From positions 62,001 through 126,000 of the forward strand of contig NZ_NMQW01000033.1 of assembly GCF_002234615.1 (NCBI RefSeq): a DNA stretch of 64,000 bases, written 5' to 3'. Below are positions 52,202 through 60,543 of this stretch, in pieces (the first letter of the stretch is position 1; every line of letters begins with the position of its first letter). Source of the DNA: Paenibacillus rigui. Lineage in GTDB: Bacteria > Bacillota > Bacilli > Paenibacillales > NBRC-103111. The notes under the pieces are model-generated. The model did no database searches and was not told the origin of the DNA. It saw only the letters and a list, made by a program, of their open reading frames with translations. The position numbers and the translations under genes were made by a program.

Positions 52202-53551
52202 TCAGGTTTGCGCTAACGCCGTGAACCGGCTTGCCGGACGGTCGAGTCCGAGATGCTCGCGAAGCGTTCGGCCCGTATATTCGGTGCGGAATAGGCCTCT
52301 GTTCTGGAGTACGGGAATGACCTGGTCTACAAATTCTTCAAGTCCGCCGGGCAGGTAGGGCGGCATTACATTAAAGCCGTCGCACGCCCCGCTTGCGAAC
52401 CAGTCCTCCATTTGATCGGCGATTTGCTCCGCCGTACCGCACAGAACCAGATGCCCGCGGGCAATGGCAAAATGAAGGCCCAGCTCGCGAATGGTCATAT
52501 TTTTTTGCCGGGACATCTCCATGATCAAGTGAGCGCGGCTCGTGTTGCCTTCCATGGAAAGCTCGGGAAGCGGCTCGTCCAGGGGATAACCCGATACGTC
52601 CAGATTGAGCAGCTTGGAGAGGTAGCTTACTGCGATTTCAGGGGGCACCAGCGCATTGAATTCGGCCTGCTTCTGCCGGGCCTCCTCCTCCGTCCTGCCG
52701 ATAAAGGTGAGCAGGCCCGGCATGATTTTAAGCTGTCCGGCATCTCTTCCATACTGCGGCAGCAGTGCTTTCAGCTGCTTGTAGAAGGCAACCGCCTTGG
52801 CCTTGTCCTCGCAGGCGGTAAACACGACCTCTGCGGTACGGGCCGCCAGATGCTGCCCGGATTCCGAGGTGCCTGCCTGAATGATAACAGGGCGTCCCTG
52901 AGGGGAACGCGGAATGTTAAGCGGGCCCTCTACGGAAAAGGACGCACCCTTGTGATGGATCGGATGAATTCGCTTCGTGTCCGCGAAGACACCGGCCTCC
53001 TTGTCGAACAATACGGCTTCATCCTCCCAGCTATCCCACAGACTCGACACGACATCCAAAAACTCCTGTGCCCGCGCATAGCGCAGCCCGTGCTCAAGCA
53101 TCGTGTCGCGGTTGAAGTTTCTGGCTTCAGCCTCCTTGGTGCCGGTCACGACATTCCATGCGGTGCGGCCTCCGCTCAAGTGGTCCAGCGTCGCGAAGCG
53201 CCGGGCCAAGTTATAGGGCTCGTTAAATGTGGTCGAGACGGTAGCGGCCAAGCCGATATGTTCGGTTATAGAGGAGAGGGCTCCCAGCACAGACGTGGAC
53301 TCAGGGTACAGGAAGCTGACGTCTGTAGCTGTATCTTGAATATGGGGAACGGAGGAGCTGTCCGCCAAAAAGAGCATATCCATCCTTCCGCGTTCCGCCG
53401 TACGTGCCACCTGTCTGTAAAAATCCATATCAATAAGGCGTTCGGCCCTTGTGCCGGGATAGCGCCAAGCGGCGTAGTGATGTCCGAAATTAAACAAAAA
53501 CGCGCCTAGCTTCATTTGCTGCTTCGTGTCTGTCATCATATCCACTTCCAT
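52202..53551 (-). CDS. Flavin-dependent LLM-class monooxygenase (NtaA/SnaA type)
   Basis: 449 residues. Luciferase-like fold of the NtaA/SnaA/DszA group: AAWRYPGTRAERLIDMDFYR, the flavin-site stretch TVSTTFNEPYNLARRFATLD followed by LSGGRTAWNVVT, and GRPVIIQAGTSESGQHLAAR. These enzymes use reduced flavin and oxygen to open C-N or C-S bonds; beside an SsuABC-type transporter, desulfonation or attack on an organosulfur compound is likely. The start could also be the ATG pair 4-5 codons later, where GGAAGTGG stands 5 bases upstream. No flavin reductase gene is in the operon. Confidence 0.85.
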   Translation of the reverse strand: MEVDMMTDTKQQMKLGAFLFNFGHHYAAWRYPGTRAERLIDMDFYRQVARTAERGRMDMLFLADSSSVPHIQDTATDVSFLYPESTSVLGALSSITEHIGLAATVSTTFNEPYNLARRFATLDHLSGGRTAWNVVTGTKEAEARNFNRDTMLEHGLRYARAQEFLDVVSSLWDSWEDEAVLFDKEAGVFADTKRIHPIHHKGASFSVEGPLNIPRSPQGRPVIIQAGTSESGQHLAARTAEVVFTACEDKAKAVAFYKQLKALLPQYGRDAGQLKIMPGLLTFIGRTEEEARQKQAEFNALVPPEIAVSYLSKLLNLDVSGYPLDEPLPELSMEGNTSRAHLIMEMSRQKNMTIRELGLHFAIARGHLVLCGTAEQIADQMEDWFASGACDGFNVMPPYLPGGLEEFVDQVIPVLQNRGLFRTEYTGRTLREHLGLDRPASRFTALAQT

Positions 53552-53593
53552 CTATATAGTCTCTGCCGCGGTCGGCTAGGAATTTGGTCGGCT

Positions 53594-54805
53594 TCAGTTG
53601 GCTGTCCGTGACGCCTGGTAAGCTTGATAAGCTTCGGCGAGCAGCCGGACGCCACGGCGGATTTGCTCCTCAGTGCAGTAGCTGAACGAAAGTCTGGCAT
53701 GACGGGCGCCTTCGGGCCGAACGAAAAACTTGCTTCCATCGATGAAGCTGACGCCGCGCTCATAAGCATCCTGAACGAAACGGCCCGTGTCCACGTCCTC
53801 GGGAAAGGTGAGCCAGATGAAGAAGCCGCCCTCCGGCACTTGAAAGGAAACCTCTTCACCGAAATTGGCCTTCAGCGAATCCACCATCACATCCCGGCTG
53901 CTGCGGTAGCGGCTGGCCAAGGCTTCCAGATGATCGTCAAAAGGCAGATGCTGCAATAATTGCGCCGCGATCTCCTGGGAAAAAACGCTTGCTTTGCTGC
54001 CCTGGAAAAAGGTGTTCATTCGCCGGATCACGTCAGAGGAGCCGATGGCCCAGCCCAATCGAATACCGGGAGCAATAATTTTGGAGAAGGTGCTGAGATA
54101 GATGACGCGCTCAGGAGCGAAGGAATAAATAGCAGGCAGATGCTTGCCGGTAAACGTGAGCTCGACGTACGCATCATCCTCAAGAATAAAAAAGTTATAT
54201 TGATAGGCCAGCTCAGCCAGCTTCCTGCGGCGCTCCAATGAAAGAACGACCCCGCCGGGATTTTGAAAATTTGGCATGCAGTACACCAGCTTCGGCAGCG
54301 GATGCTTCCGTCTGACCGCCTCCTCCAGCGCTTTCTCGATCAAGTCGACCTGCAGTCCGTCTTCATCGATAGGAAATGAGGTGATAAGCGCTTCGCTGGA
54401 ACGAAACGTGCTGACAGCGCCGAAGTAAGTGGGAGCTTCTACCCATGCGTGGTCTCCGGGCTCTAAAAGCGTTCTTGCCGCATAGTCGATGGCCTGCTGT
54501 GAGCCGTAGGTCACAAGAACTTGTTCTGTCGTCACGTCGATGGATCTTAGCGCGGATCGCTGGGCGATCCATTCCTTGACAACCTGGGGACCGCCGGCCC
54601 CGGCATACTGCAATGCGTCTCTTCCGTGATCAAGGATCGCCTTGAGTGCTGCTTCCTTCAGTCCGTCATAGGGGAAGGCATCCGAGGTCGGAGTTCCATA
54701 GGAGAACGGAATGACATCGGAGCTGCTGGAAGCCTGGGCCGCGCCCATCGGCGTTACCGCCGGAACCCGCTTGGCATAAGGGAATGGTTGTAAAACAGTA
54801 GTCAT
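53594..54805 (-). CDS. PLP-dependent aminotransferase, class I/II
   Basis: 403 residues. Fold type I aminotransferase of the 2-aminoadipate/MocR-related group, without a DNA-binding domain. Visible: SYGTPTSDAFPYDGLKEAAL, TYGSQQAIDYAARTLLEPGD, MPNFQNPGGVVLSLERR (Asn), ILEDDAYVELTF (Asp/Tyr), and the Schiff-base Lys in YLSTFSKIIAPGIRLGW (about 235). AAGGTGAT precedes the ATG; twelve more in-frame codons upstream are rejected. It sits between the permease and the monooxygenase genes, so it probably acts on the imported compound or its product. Confidence 0.86.
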   Translation of the reverse strand: MTTVLQPFPYAKRVPAVTPMGAAQASSSSDVIPFSYGTPTSDAFPYDGLKEAALKAILDHGRDALQYAGAGGPQVVKEWIAQRSALRSIDVTTEQVLVTYGSQQAIDYAARTLLEPGDHAWVEAPTYFGAVSTFRSSEALITSFPIDEDGLQVDLIEKALEEAVRRKHPLPKLVYCMPNFQNPGGVVLSLERRRKLAELAYQYNFFILEDDAYVELTFTGKHLPAIYSFAPERVIYLSTFSKIIAPGIRLGWAIGSSDVIRRMNTFFQGSKASVFSQEIAAQLLQHLPFDDHLEALASRYRSSRDVMVDSLKANFGEEVSFQVPEGGFFIWLTFPEDVDTGRFVQDAYERGVSFIDGSKFFVRPEGARHARLSFSYCTEEQIRRGVRLLAEAYQAYQASRTAN

Positions 54806-54909
54806 AATTATCACCTTTTCTTCATGATAAATAGTATTCACATTGGTATAATTGGTTTAATGGCAGCAGCCTCTGCTGGAACAGTCGGCAGGTGACCGCC
54901 AAGCTGAAT

Positions 54910-55704
54910 TTAACCTTTGTAGCTGTCCCGCCATTTCAGCAGCTTGCTTTCCAACAGGCGGACTATGGAGTCGGACAATTTGCCGACAGAAGCAAAGATG
55001 AAGATCCCGACGAACACGACGCCGGTTCTCATGAAGGAACGGGCATCTTGAATGAGAAATCCGATGCCTTGATCCGCTCCCATAAGCTCGGCTACGACGA
55101 GACACAGCCAGGCGGTGCTGAGAGACAGCCGTAGACCGAGCAGCACATTCGGCAGCGCCGAGGGGAGGACAAGGGTGGTGATCTGCTTAAACCGGCTGAA
55201 CTCCAGCACCTTGGCGACATCGAACAGCTTCGAGTCGACGCTTCGAACACCGAGAAACGTATTCACGTACATCGGAAAGAAGGCGCCCATCGAGATCAGC
55301 AGCACTTTGGACAGCTCGCCGAAGCCGAACCAAAGAATGAACAACGGCGTGATGGCGAGCAGCGGAACGGTACGCAGCATTTGAACCGTCGGGTCCATAA
55401 GCTCCTCTGCACGGCTGTATAGGCCGACGAGCAGACCGAGAATCAAGCCGCTGGTCCCGCCGATAGCGAAGCCGAGCGCAGCCCGGAGAATGCTGATCCG
55501 CAGATGGAAGAGCAGCTCGCCGGATGCGAGCATCCCGTACAAATCACTCAGAATGGATAACGGGGTGGGAAACAAGGTAGGGGAAACAAGCTCCAGCACC
55601 CCTGCAAGCTGCCATACCATCAGCGCTGCTCCGGGAAGGAGGCAGCCGAGCAGGAGCTTGCGCATTTTTTTATTGCGTGTGCGTTGGTCTATGGAAGTGG
55701 TCAT
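54910..55704 (-). CDS. ssuC: ABC permease (SsuC/TauC type)
   Basis: 264 residues, six transmembrane helices. The EAA loop is in VAKVLEFSRFKQITTLVLPS followed by ALPNVLLGLRLSLSTAWL (about 163-200), the contact with the ATPase. Membrane part of a sulfonate/taurine/nitrate-type importer. It follows the ATPase gene by 41 bases and precedes the aminotransferase by about 105 bases with no evident terminator. Confidence 0.9.
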   Translation of the reverse strand: MTTSIDQRTRNKKMRKLLLGCLLPGAALMVWQLAGVLELVSPTLFPTPLSILSDLYGMLASGELLFHLRISILRAALGFAIGGTSGLILGLLVGLYSRAEELMDPTVQMLRTVPLLAITPLFILWFGFGELSKVLLISMGAFFPMYVNTFLGVRSVDSKLFDVAKVLEFSRFKQITTLVLPSALPNVLLGLRLSLSTAWLCLVVAELMGADQGIGFLIQDARSFMRTGVVFVGIFIFASVGKLSDSIVRLLESKLLKWRDSYKG

Positions 55705-55745
55705 ACGGCCCGTCCTTTCTGTTCGGTGTGTCGGTGAGACTGCAG

Positions 55746-56522
55746 TTAAATATCCCAGGTATCCGCAGCCGGCGAGGCTTCCTTCTCCAATGCTTTTAAC
55801 ACCTGCGTACGCAGTTCTTGAAAGGAAGTCCCGATCCGATTGCGGGGATAGGGCAAGTCGATAGGGAGGATGGTCTTGATGCGCCCCGGCTTCGCATCCA
55901 TGACGACAATCCGGTTCGACAAGAAGACCGCTTCGTCGATATCATGGGTGACCAGCAGCATCGTGGTGCGGTTCTCCCTCCAGATGTCGAGCAGCGCCTC
56001 CTGCATATGGTTGCGGGTAAAGGCGTCCAGGGCGCCGAACGGCTCGTCAAGCAGAAGCACTTGCGGGTTGCGGAGCAGCGTTCGCGCGATGGCGACCCGC
56101 TGGGACATGCCACCTGACAATTGCTTCGGATAAGCCTTCTCGAACCCGGTGAGCCGGACGAGCCGAATCATTTCATCGACCCGCGCTCGGACGACGGGGT
56201 CCTTCAGCGGCAAATCCGCGGCAATATTCTTTTCCACTGTCAGCCAAGGAAACAAGCGGTGCTCCTGAAAAATAAAGCCTTTATCCTGGCTTGGGCGATC
56301 CACCGGTTTTCCGCTTAAAAGCACTTTGCCTTGATGCTGAAGGTCAAGCCCGGCTACGATTTTGAGCAGAGTGCTTTTGCCGCAGCCGCTCGGCCCGATA
56401 ATCGACATGAATTCGCCCGGCTTCGTATGGAAGGAAATGTCGGATAAAACGTGCAACGCGGTTCCCTCTTGATCGAACGACTTGGATAAGCCCTCAATCG
56501 CTAATTCTGCTGCTGGGGTCAT
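55746..56522 (-). CDS. ssuB: ABC ATPase (SsuB/TauB type)
   Basis: 258 residues. Walker [12 protein letters not shown] (about 43-53), Q-loop in [14 protein letters not shown] (about 90), signature [16 protein letters not shown] (about 137-152), Walker [15 protein letters not shown] (about 156-169) and switch His in [14 protein letters not shown]. Powers the importer with ssuC and ssuA. First gene of the operon; GAGGTG precedes the ATG. A divergent LysR gene suggests regulation. Confidence 0.92.
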   Translation of the reverse strand: MTPAAELAIEGLSKSFDQEGTALHVLSDISFHTKPGEFMSIIGPSGCGKSTLLKIVAGLDLQHQGKVLLSGKPVDRPSQDKGFIFQEHRLFPWLTVEKNIAADLPLKDPVVRARVDEMIRLVRLTGFEKAYPKQLSGGMSQRVAIARTLLRNPQVLLLDEPFGALDAFTRNHMQEALLDIWRENRTTMLLVTHDIDEAVFLSNRIVVMDAKPGRIKTILPIDLPYPRNRIGTSFQELRTQVLKALEKEASPAADTWDI

Positions 56523-56711
56523 TGCTCATTCACCTCTCTAATTAGTAATCCAATAGAATAAGTCGGTATTAGGTTTAAAAAAAATGCCGATGCTGTCGAA
56601 ATCGATCGAATTTTATTCAAATCTTGTATCTATATTAATTCATATAAATGAGTATAATGTAAAATATAAATTATCTATATTTGTATAAATGATATTTATG
56701 GAGGGGTGAAG
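56523..56711. promoter_or_regulatory. Divergent promoter region, ssu-type operon and LysR gene
   Basis: An AT-rich 189-bp gap. Palindromic stretches such as TTCGATCGATTTCGA (around 56600) and repeated TATAAAT/ATATAAAT motifs before the LysR gene could be LysR sites or -10 elements. No single promoter is clear enough to place. Confidence 0.4.
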
Positions 56712-57605
56712 ATGCGGATCGAACAATTGTATTACCTCGTAGAAGTAGCCCAAACCGGCTCCATCTCTCTTGCGGCAGAGAAGCTTCATGTTTCACAGCC
56801 CAATATCAGCTACGCCATTTCATCCTTGGAGGAGGAGATAGGCGTTACCCTTTTCACCCGAACCCGTGCCGGCACACAGCCGACTGAGGTAGGTAAAACG
56901 ATTATAAGCAAGGCGCAGGACATCATTATGCGTTTAGAGGATCTCAAGGACACGGCCAAGGTTCATTCTTCTTTGTTGAACGAGCAGCTCACGGTGGGTG
57001 CCATTTCGGGGATATGTACGAGCTTTTTGCCCAAGATGCTGTCGGGCTACAAGAACAAGTACCCTTACGTGGAAGTGGAAATTATGGAAGGCAACTCCGG
57101 TGAAATTGAGGAAGGCGTTCAGCAAGGACAGCTGGATTTGGGGCTTGTCGGGATCCCCGGGGAGCATCAGTTCAAGCACCTCATGGCAGAGAAGTTCATG
57201 ACCTGCAAAATTATGGCTTGCGTTGGCGCAAACTCTCCGCTTGCAAGTAAAGAAAGTCTCTCGCTCTATGAAATTGTCAAGCATCCGGTCATAGGCACTT
57301 CGGAGCACATGCGAAAGGAGCTCCGCAAGTACGGAACCCCGCGTGAAGTATTTCATTCCAGCCGGACCGAGGCCTCCAAGCACGTCATTGCGGAAGGGAT
57401 GGCTACGAGCTTTTATCTGGATATCGCGATGAAAAGTGACCCCTATGTGCTTACAGGGCTGATCATACCCATTCCTATCAAAGAAGGGATCACGGTTGAC
57501 TTGTATTGGCTGCACGGCAAAAAAATGCAGTCCGCCGCCTGCGCTGCCTTTCTGAAGGAGCTTATGCTGCAGGTCAATCATGTGAAAAGACTTATAGCGC
57601 TGTAA
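56712..57605 (+). CDS. LysR-family regulator
   Basis: 297 residues. N-terminal winged helix: MRIEQLYYLVEVAQTGSISL followed by AAEKLHVSQPNISYAISSLE. The C-terminal two-lobed co-inducer domain begins about residue 90 (TVGAISGICTSFLPKML). GGAGGGG is 7 bases before the ATG; a GTG two codons earlier is possible. It is transcribed away from the ssu-type operon and probably activates it, as CysL/CmbR/Cbl-type LysR proteins do for sulfur genes. The co-inducer is unknown. Confidence 0.88.
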   Translation: MRIEQLYYLVEVAQTGSISLAAEKLHVSQPNISYAISSLEEEIGVTLFTRTRAGTQPTEVGKTIISKAQDIIMRLEDLKDTAKVHSSLLNEQLTVGAISGICTSFLPKMLSGYKNKYPYVEVEIMEGNSGEIEEGVQQGQLDLGLVGIPGEHQFKHLMAEKFMTCKIMACVGANSPLASKESLSLYEIVKHPVIGTSEHMRKELRKYGTPREVFHSSRTEASKHVIAEGMATSFYLDIAMKSDPYVLTGLIIPIPIKEGITVDLYWLHGKKMQSAACAAFLKELMLQVNHVKRLIAL

Positions 57606-57628
57606 CGCCCCGAGCTGATGTGATGGAT

Positions 57629-59236
57629 TCAGCCGCTGTCATCCGTTGAGGCCACAACCGTCCGGTTACGACCGGTTTCTTTGGCTTTATACAAGGCCTG
57701 GTCAGCCAAATGAAACAAAGCCTCTGCATTTGAAGCTTGTGAAGGATAGTGGGCGACACCTAGAGAAACCGTAATCATCCCTACGCCAGGACTTGAATTC
57801 TGCTCCATATGAAGCCGAATTCGTTCAGCAACGACGCTGGCCGCGGTCAGTGTGGAATGAGGGAGCAATACGACGAATTCTTCCCCTCCGAACCGGCAGC
57901 AAATGTCGGCCGGGCTGACGGATTGGATGACAATCCGGGCCAAATGCTTCAGCACTTCATCGCCGATCTGATGACCGTACGTATCGTTAATGGATTTGAA
58001 GCGGTCTATGTCCATGACGATGAGGCTAAAGGGAGATTGCTCTAGCGTCCATTGGCTCAATAAGGAATCGAGTGTTCTCCGGTTCGTTAGCCCGGTTAAA
58101 GGGTCGGTCATGGCAGCGTGAGCAAGCTGGTCGGTTTGCTGCTGCAGCCCATGAAAAGCATCGGTAATCGTTCTTGTCAGCAAATCGGCTTCACGGTTCC
58201 AGTGCTTTGCTGCATCGGGCGAGGTTATCCTGGCTCCTTGCCCCAAGCGGGCTACGAGATCGGCAAGCGATACGAAGGGGCTGGCCAGCTTGCGGGCAAT
58301 CCATATGGCGATGGCTAACAAGACGATAAATGGAAGAAGCGTATAAAGGAAGATGGAAAGTATGAGCCGGTACAGCTGCTCTTGCACAACGCCAATCGGG
58401 GAGTTGACGATGATCCCCCAACCGTTTGCCGTGACAGGCGAATATCCGGCAAGCAAAGTGACGCCGCGCGTATTTACGACAAGCTGGTGGCCGCCATTTC
58501 CTTGAAGCACCTTTTGCACGACTTGATTGGCGCTTACATTTTCGCCCAAACGGCGTTTATCCGGATGAAATACCAGATGCCCCGTCGTGTCTACGACGTA
58601 CAGATAGGAGCCGGATTCATCGTTGGGACTGTTGCCGAATACCGTATTCAGCACATTCGGTTCCTCCAAATAGATCGTGCCTCCGATAAACCCCCGGTAC
58701 TTGCCGTCACGATCAAATAAAGGCTCGCTCATTAATACGATCAGACGGCCTGTCGCTGAGGTATAAGGCTCCGAAATATATGGCTTCCGCGAGGCTAGTG
58801 CTCTCCATGATGCTGGAGTCGAGATCTGCTGTCCGGTTTTACCGACCGAGGCAGGGGCTATGCTGCGGGCGATCCCATGCTCATCGATAACGACCAAGGA
58901 ATTGAAATAACTGCTGCTATGGCGGAGCAGCTCGAGCTGCTGCTGTATTTCCTGTTCACTCATTTGTCTGTTATCCGATAAATAAGCTGCGGTAAAAACG
59001 AGACTGTCACGCATAGATTTGAATAAGGAATCCATTGTCTGACTCATTTTGGCGGCTGTGGAATAATTAAGCCCCTGCGTTGTAATGAAGAGGGATTGCT
59101 TGTTCGATTGATAGGAAGCAAAAAGCAGTATCGTGAATGTTAACAAAACGGAGATGGAGACCAGCCCGATTAAAAGTGTCGTGAGACTGATTTTATTTTT
59201 ACCGAGCCTTGGGTAATACTGGAGACGTTTAGCCAT
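57629..59236 (-). CDS. Membrane diguanylate cyclase with dCache sensor
   Basis: 535 residues. Transmembrane helix (about 17-41), extracytoplasmic dCache-like sensor (about 45-285), second helix (about 290-312), HAMP-like linker (about 313-370) and GGDEF domain (about 375-530). The active site is GGEEF in CCRFGGEEFVVLLP, preceded by DPLTGLTNRRTLD and VMDIDRFKSINDTYGH, so it should make cyclic di-GMP. An RxxD inhibitory site is not obvious. The ligand sensed is unknown. Convergent with the LysR gene, 23 bases apart. Confidence 0.9.
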   Translation of the reverse strand: MAKRLQYYPRLGKNKISLTTLLIGLVSISVLLTFTILLFASYQSNKQSLFITTQGLNYSTAAKMSQTMDSLFKSMRDSLVFTAAYLSDNRQMSEQEIQQQLELLRHSSSYFNSLVVIDEHGIARSIAPASVGKTGQQISTPASWRALASRKPYISEPYTSATGRLIVLMSEPLFDRDGKYRGFIGGTIYLEEPNVLNTVFGNSPNDESGSYLYVVDTTGHLVFHPDKRRLGENVSANQVVQKVLQGNGGHQLVVNTRGVTLLAGYSPVTANGWGIIVNSPIGVVQEQLYRLILSIFLYTLLPFIVLLAIAIWIARKLASPFVSLADLVARLGQGARITSPDAAKHWNREADLLTRTITDAFHGLQQQTDQLAHAAMTDPLTGLTNRRTLDSLLSQWTLEQSPFSLIVMDIDRFKSINDTYGHQIGDEVLKHLARIVIQSVSPADICCRFGGEEFVVLLPHSTLTAASVVAERIRLHMEQNSSPGVGMITVSLGVAHYPSQASNAEALFHLADQALYKAKETGRNRTVVASTDDSG

Positions 59237-59381
59237 GGAAAGACCCTCTTTTAGCTATTTAAAATTCACTTATTTTATATTATTCGACATTTTTTTCAAC
59301 AATCCTTTGTTCGGAATGGATTTCACCGGCAGCTGATAAGGACGGTAAAAACGCATACTTTTACGAGGAGAGTGAATTAAA

Positions 59382-59732
59382 ATGCAGTTCATAGATTCAG
59401 CCGCCGTACAACGGAGTATTGATGCATTGAAGGAACAGGAGCTGTTTCTCCATCTCGAAATGACGACAGGGGCCTACGCCTCGCATTTGGACAGCTCGAA
59501 AATAACGGCCGGTACGTTCATCCGTAACGGCGCCATCCGTTATGCACATGGTTCTATCGCCGGAAGCGGGCCGTATCGGGTCGGTCTCAAAATTGAGAAG
59601 GGCTGGGTGTATGCCGAAGGTCTGACGCATTGGGAGCCGGAGGAAGCGGAGCAGGGGCGGCTGATTCTTGCAGGCCATGATCAAGACGGGAAGCTGGTTG
59701 TTTCTTTGCAGCTGAGCCGGGAACCATTCTAA
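59382..59732 (+). CDS. yojF: YojF-like protein (DUF1806)
   Basis: 116 residues, mixed alpha/beta, matching B. subtilis YojF in size and in position just before bshB2. Function unknown; conserved pairing suggests it helps bacillithiol synthesis or the deacetylase. Segments such as HLEMTTGAYASHLDSSKITA and AYIRNGA-like FIRNGAIRYAHGSIAGSGPY are typical. GAGGAGAG precedes the ATG, and the next gene follows after 36 bases. Confidence 0.85.
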   Translation: MQFIDSAAVQRSIDALKEQELFLHLEMTTGAYASHLDSSKITAGTFIRNGAIRYAHGSIAGSGPYRVGLKIEKGWVYAEGLTHWEPEEAEQGRLILAGHDQDGKLVVSLQLSREPF

Positions 59733-59768
59733 TCGGAGTCGATTCAAGGAATCAAGGAGGACTGCAAG

Positions 59769-60428
59769 ATGGAAAAAGAACGACACGTGCTGGTCATACT
59801 GCCGCATCCGGATGACGAAACCTATATGGCCGGAACGCTGGCAGCTTATATTCACCAAGGGGCGCCTGTGACCTACGTATGCCTGACGTTAGGGGAAATG
59901 GGCAGAAATATGGGCAATCCGCTATTTGCCAACCGCGTTACACTGCCTGAAATTCGCAAGAAAGAGCTGGAAGCTTCCGCTCGAGCCATCGGTATTCAAG
60001 ACCTTCGCAGGATGGGATTGCTGGATAAAACGATCGAGTTCGAGGATCAGGAGCTGCTCATCCGGAACATCGGTTCACTCATCGAGGAGCTGAAGCCCTC
60101 GCTCATCCTGACATTTTACCCCGGATACAGCGTTCACCCGGATCATGATGCTACAGGCCGTGCGGTTATCCGTACGGTAGAGCGGTTACCTGAGGCAAAG
60201 AGACCGAAGGTTTACTGTGCTGCCTTTTCCAAAGGGTGCCGTGAAATACTTGGACAACCCGACATTACGAATGATGTCACGAATTTTCTGGCTGCCAAGG
60301 TGGCCTCTTTTCAAGCGCATCGCTCCCAATTTCAATTAATGGCTTTCCTCGATAATAAATCCTTTGATGATCCTGAGCTGCAAAAACGACTTGGCCGGGA
60401 GCAGTTTTGGACGTACCGGTTCGGGTAA
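59769..60428 (+). CDS. bshB2: Bacillithiol biosynthesis deacetylase BshB2
   Basis: 219 residues, LmbE/PIG-L family. Zinc site: LPHPDDETYMAG (His-Pro-Asp-Asp, about 13-18) and the late His in GYSVHPDHDATG (about 121-126). Removes the acetyl group from GlcNAc-malate during bacillithiol synthesis, or acts on bacillithiol conjugates as the BshB2 paralogue. TCAAGGAGG is 8 bases before the ATG. Forms a two-gene unit with yojF. Confidence 0.9.
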   Translation: MEKERHVLVILPHPDDETYMAGTLAAYIHQGAPVTYVCLTLGEMGRNMGNPLFANRVTLPEIRKKELEASARAIGIQDLRRMGLLDKTIEFEDQELLIRNIGSLIEELKPSLILTFYPGYSVHPDHDATGRAVIRTVERLPEAKRPKVYCAAFSKGCREILGQPDITNDVTNFLAAKVASFQAHRSQFQLMAFLDNKSFDDPELQKRLGREQFWTYRFG

Positions 60429-60543
60429 GAAGCAGGGGATAAAAAAATTCCAAAATAATACGTTTCCTTCGCAACATTTACCAAATGATTCCCGTCTAGA
60501 GGGATAGCAAGCCATTTGGAAATCAAAAGAGGAGGAATTCGTT

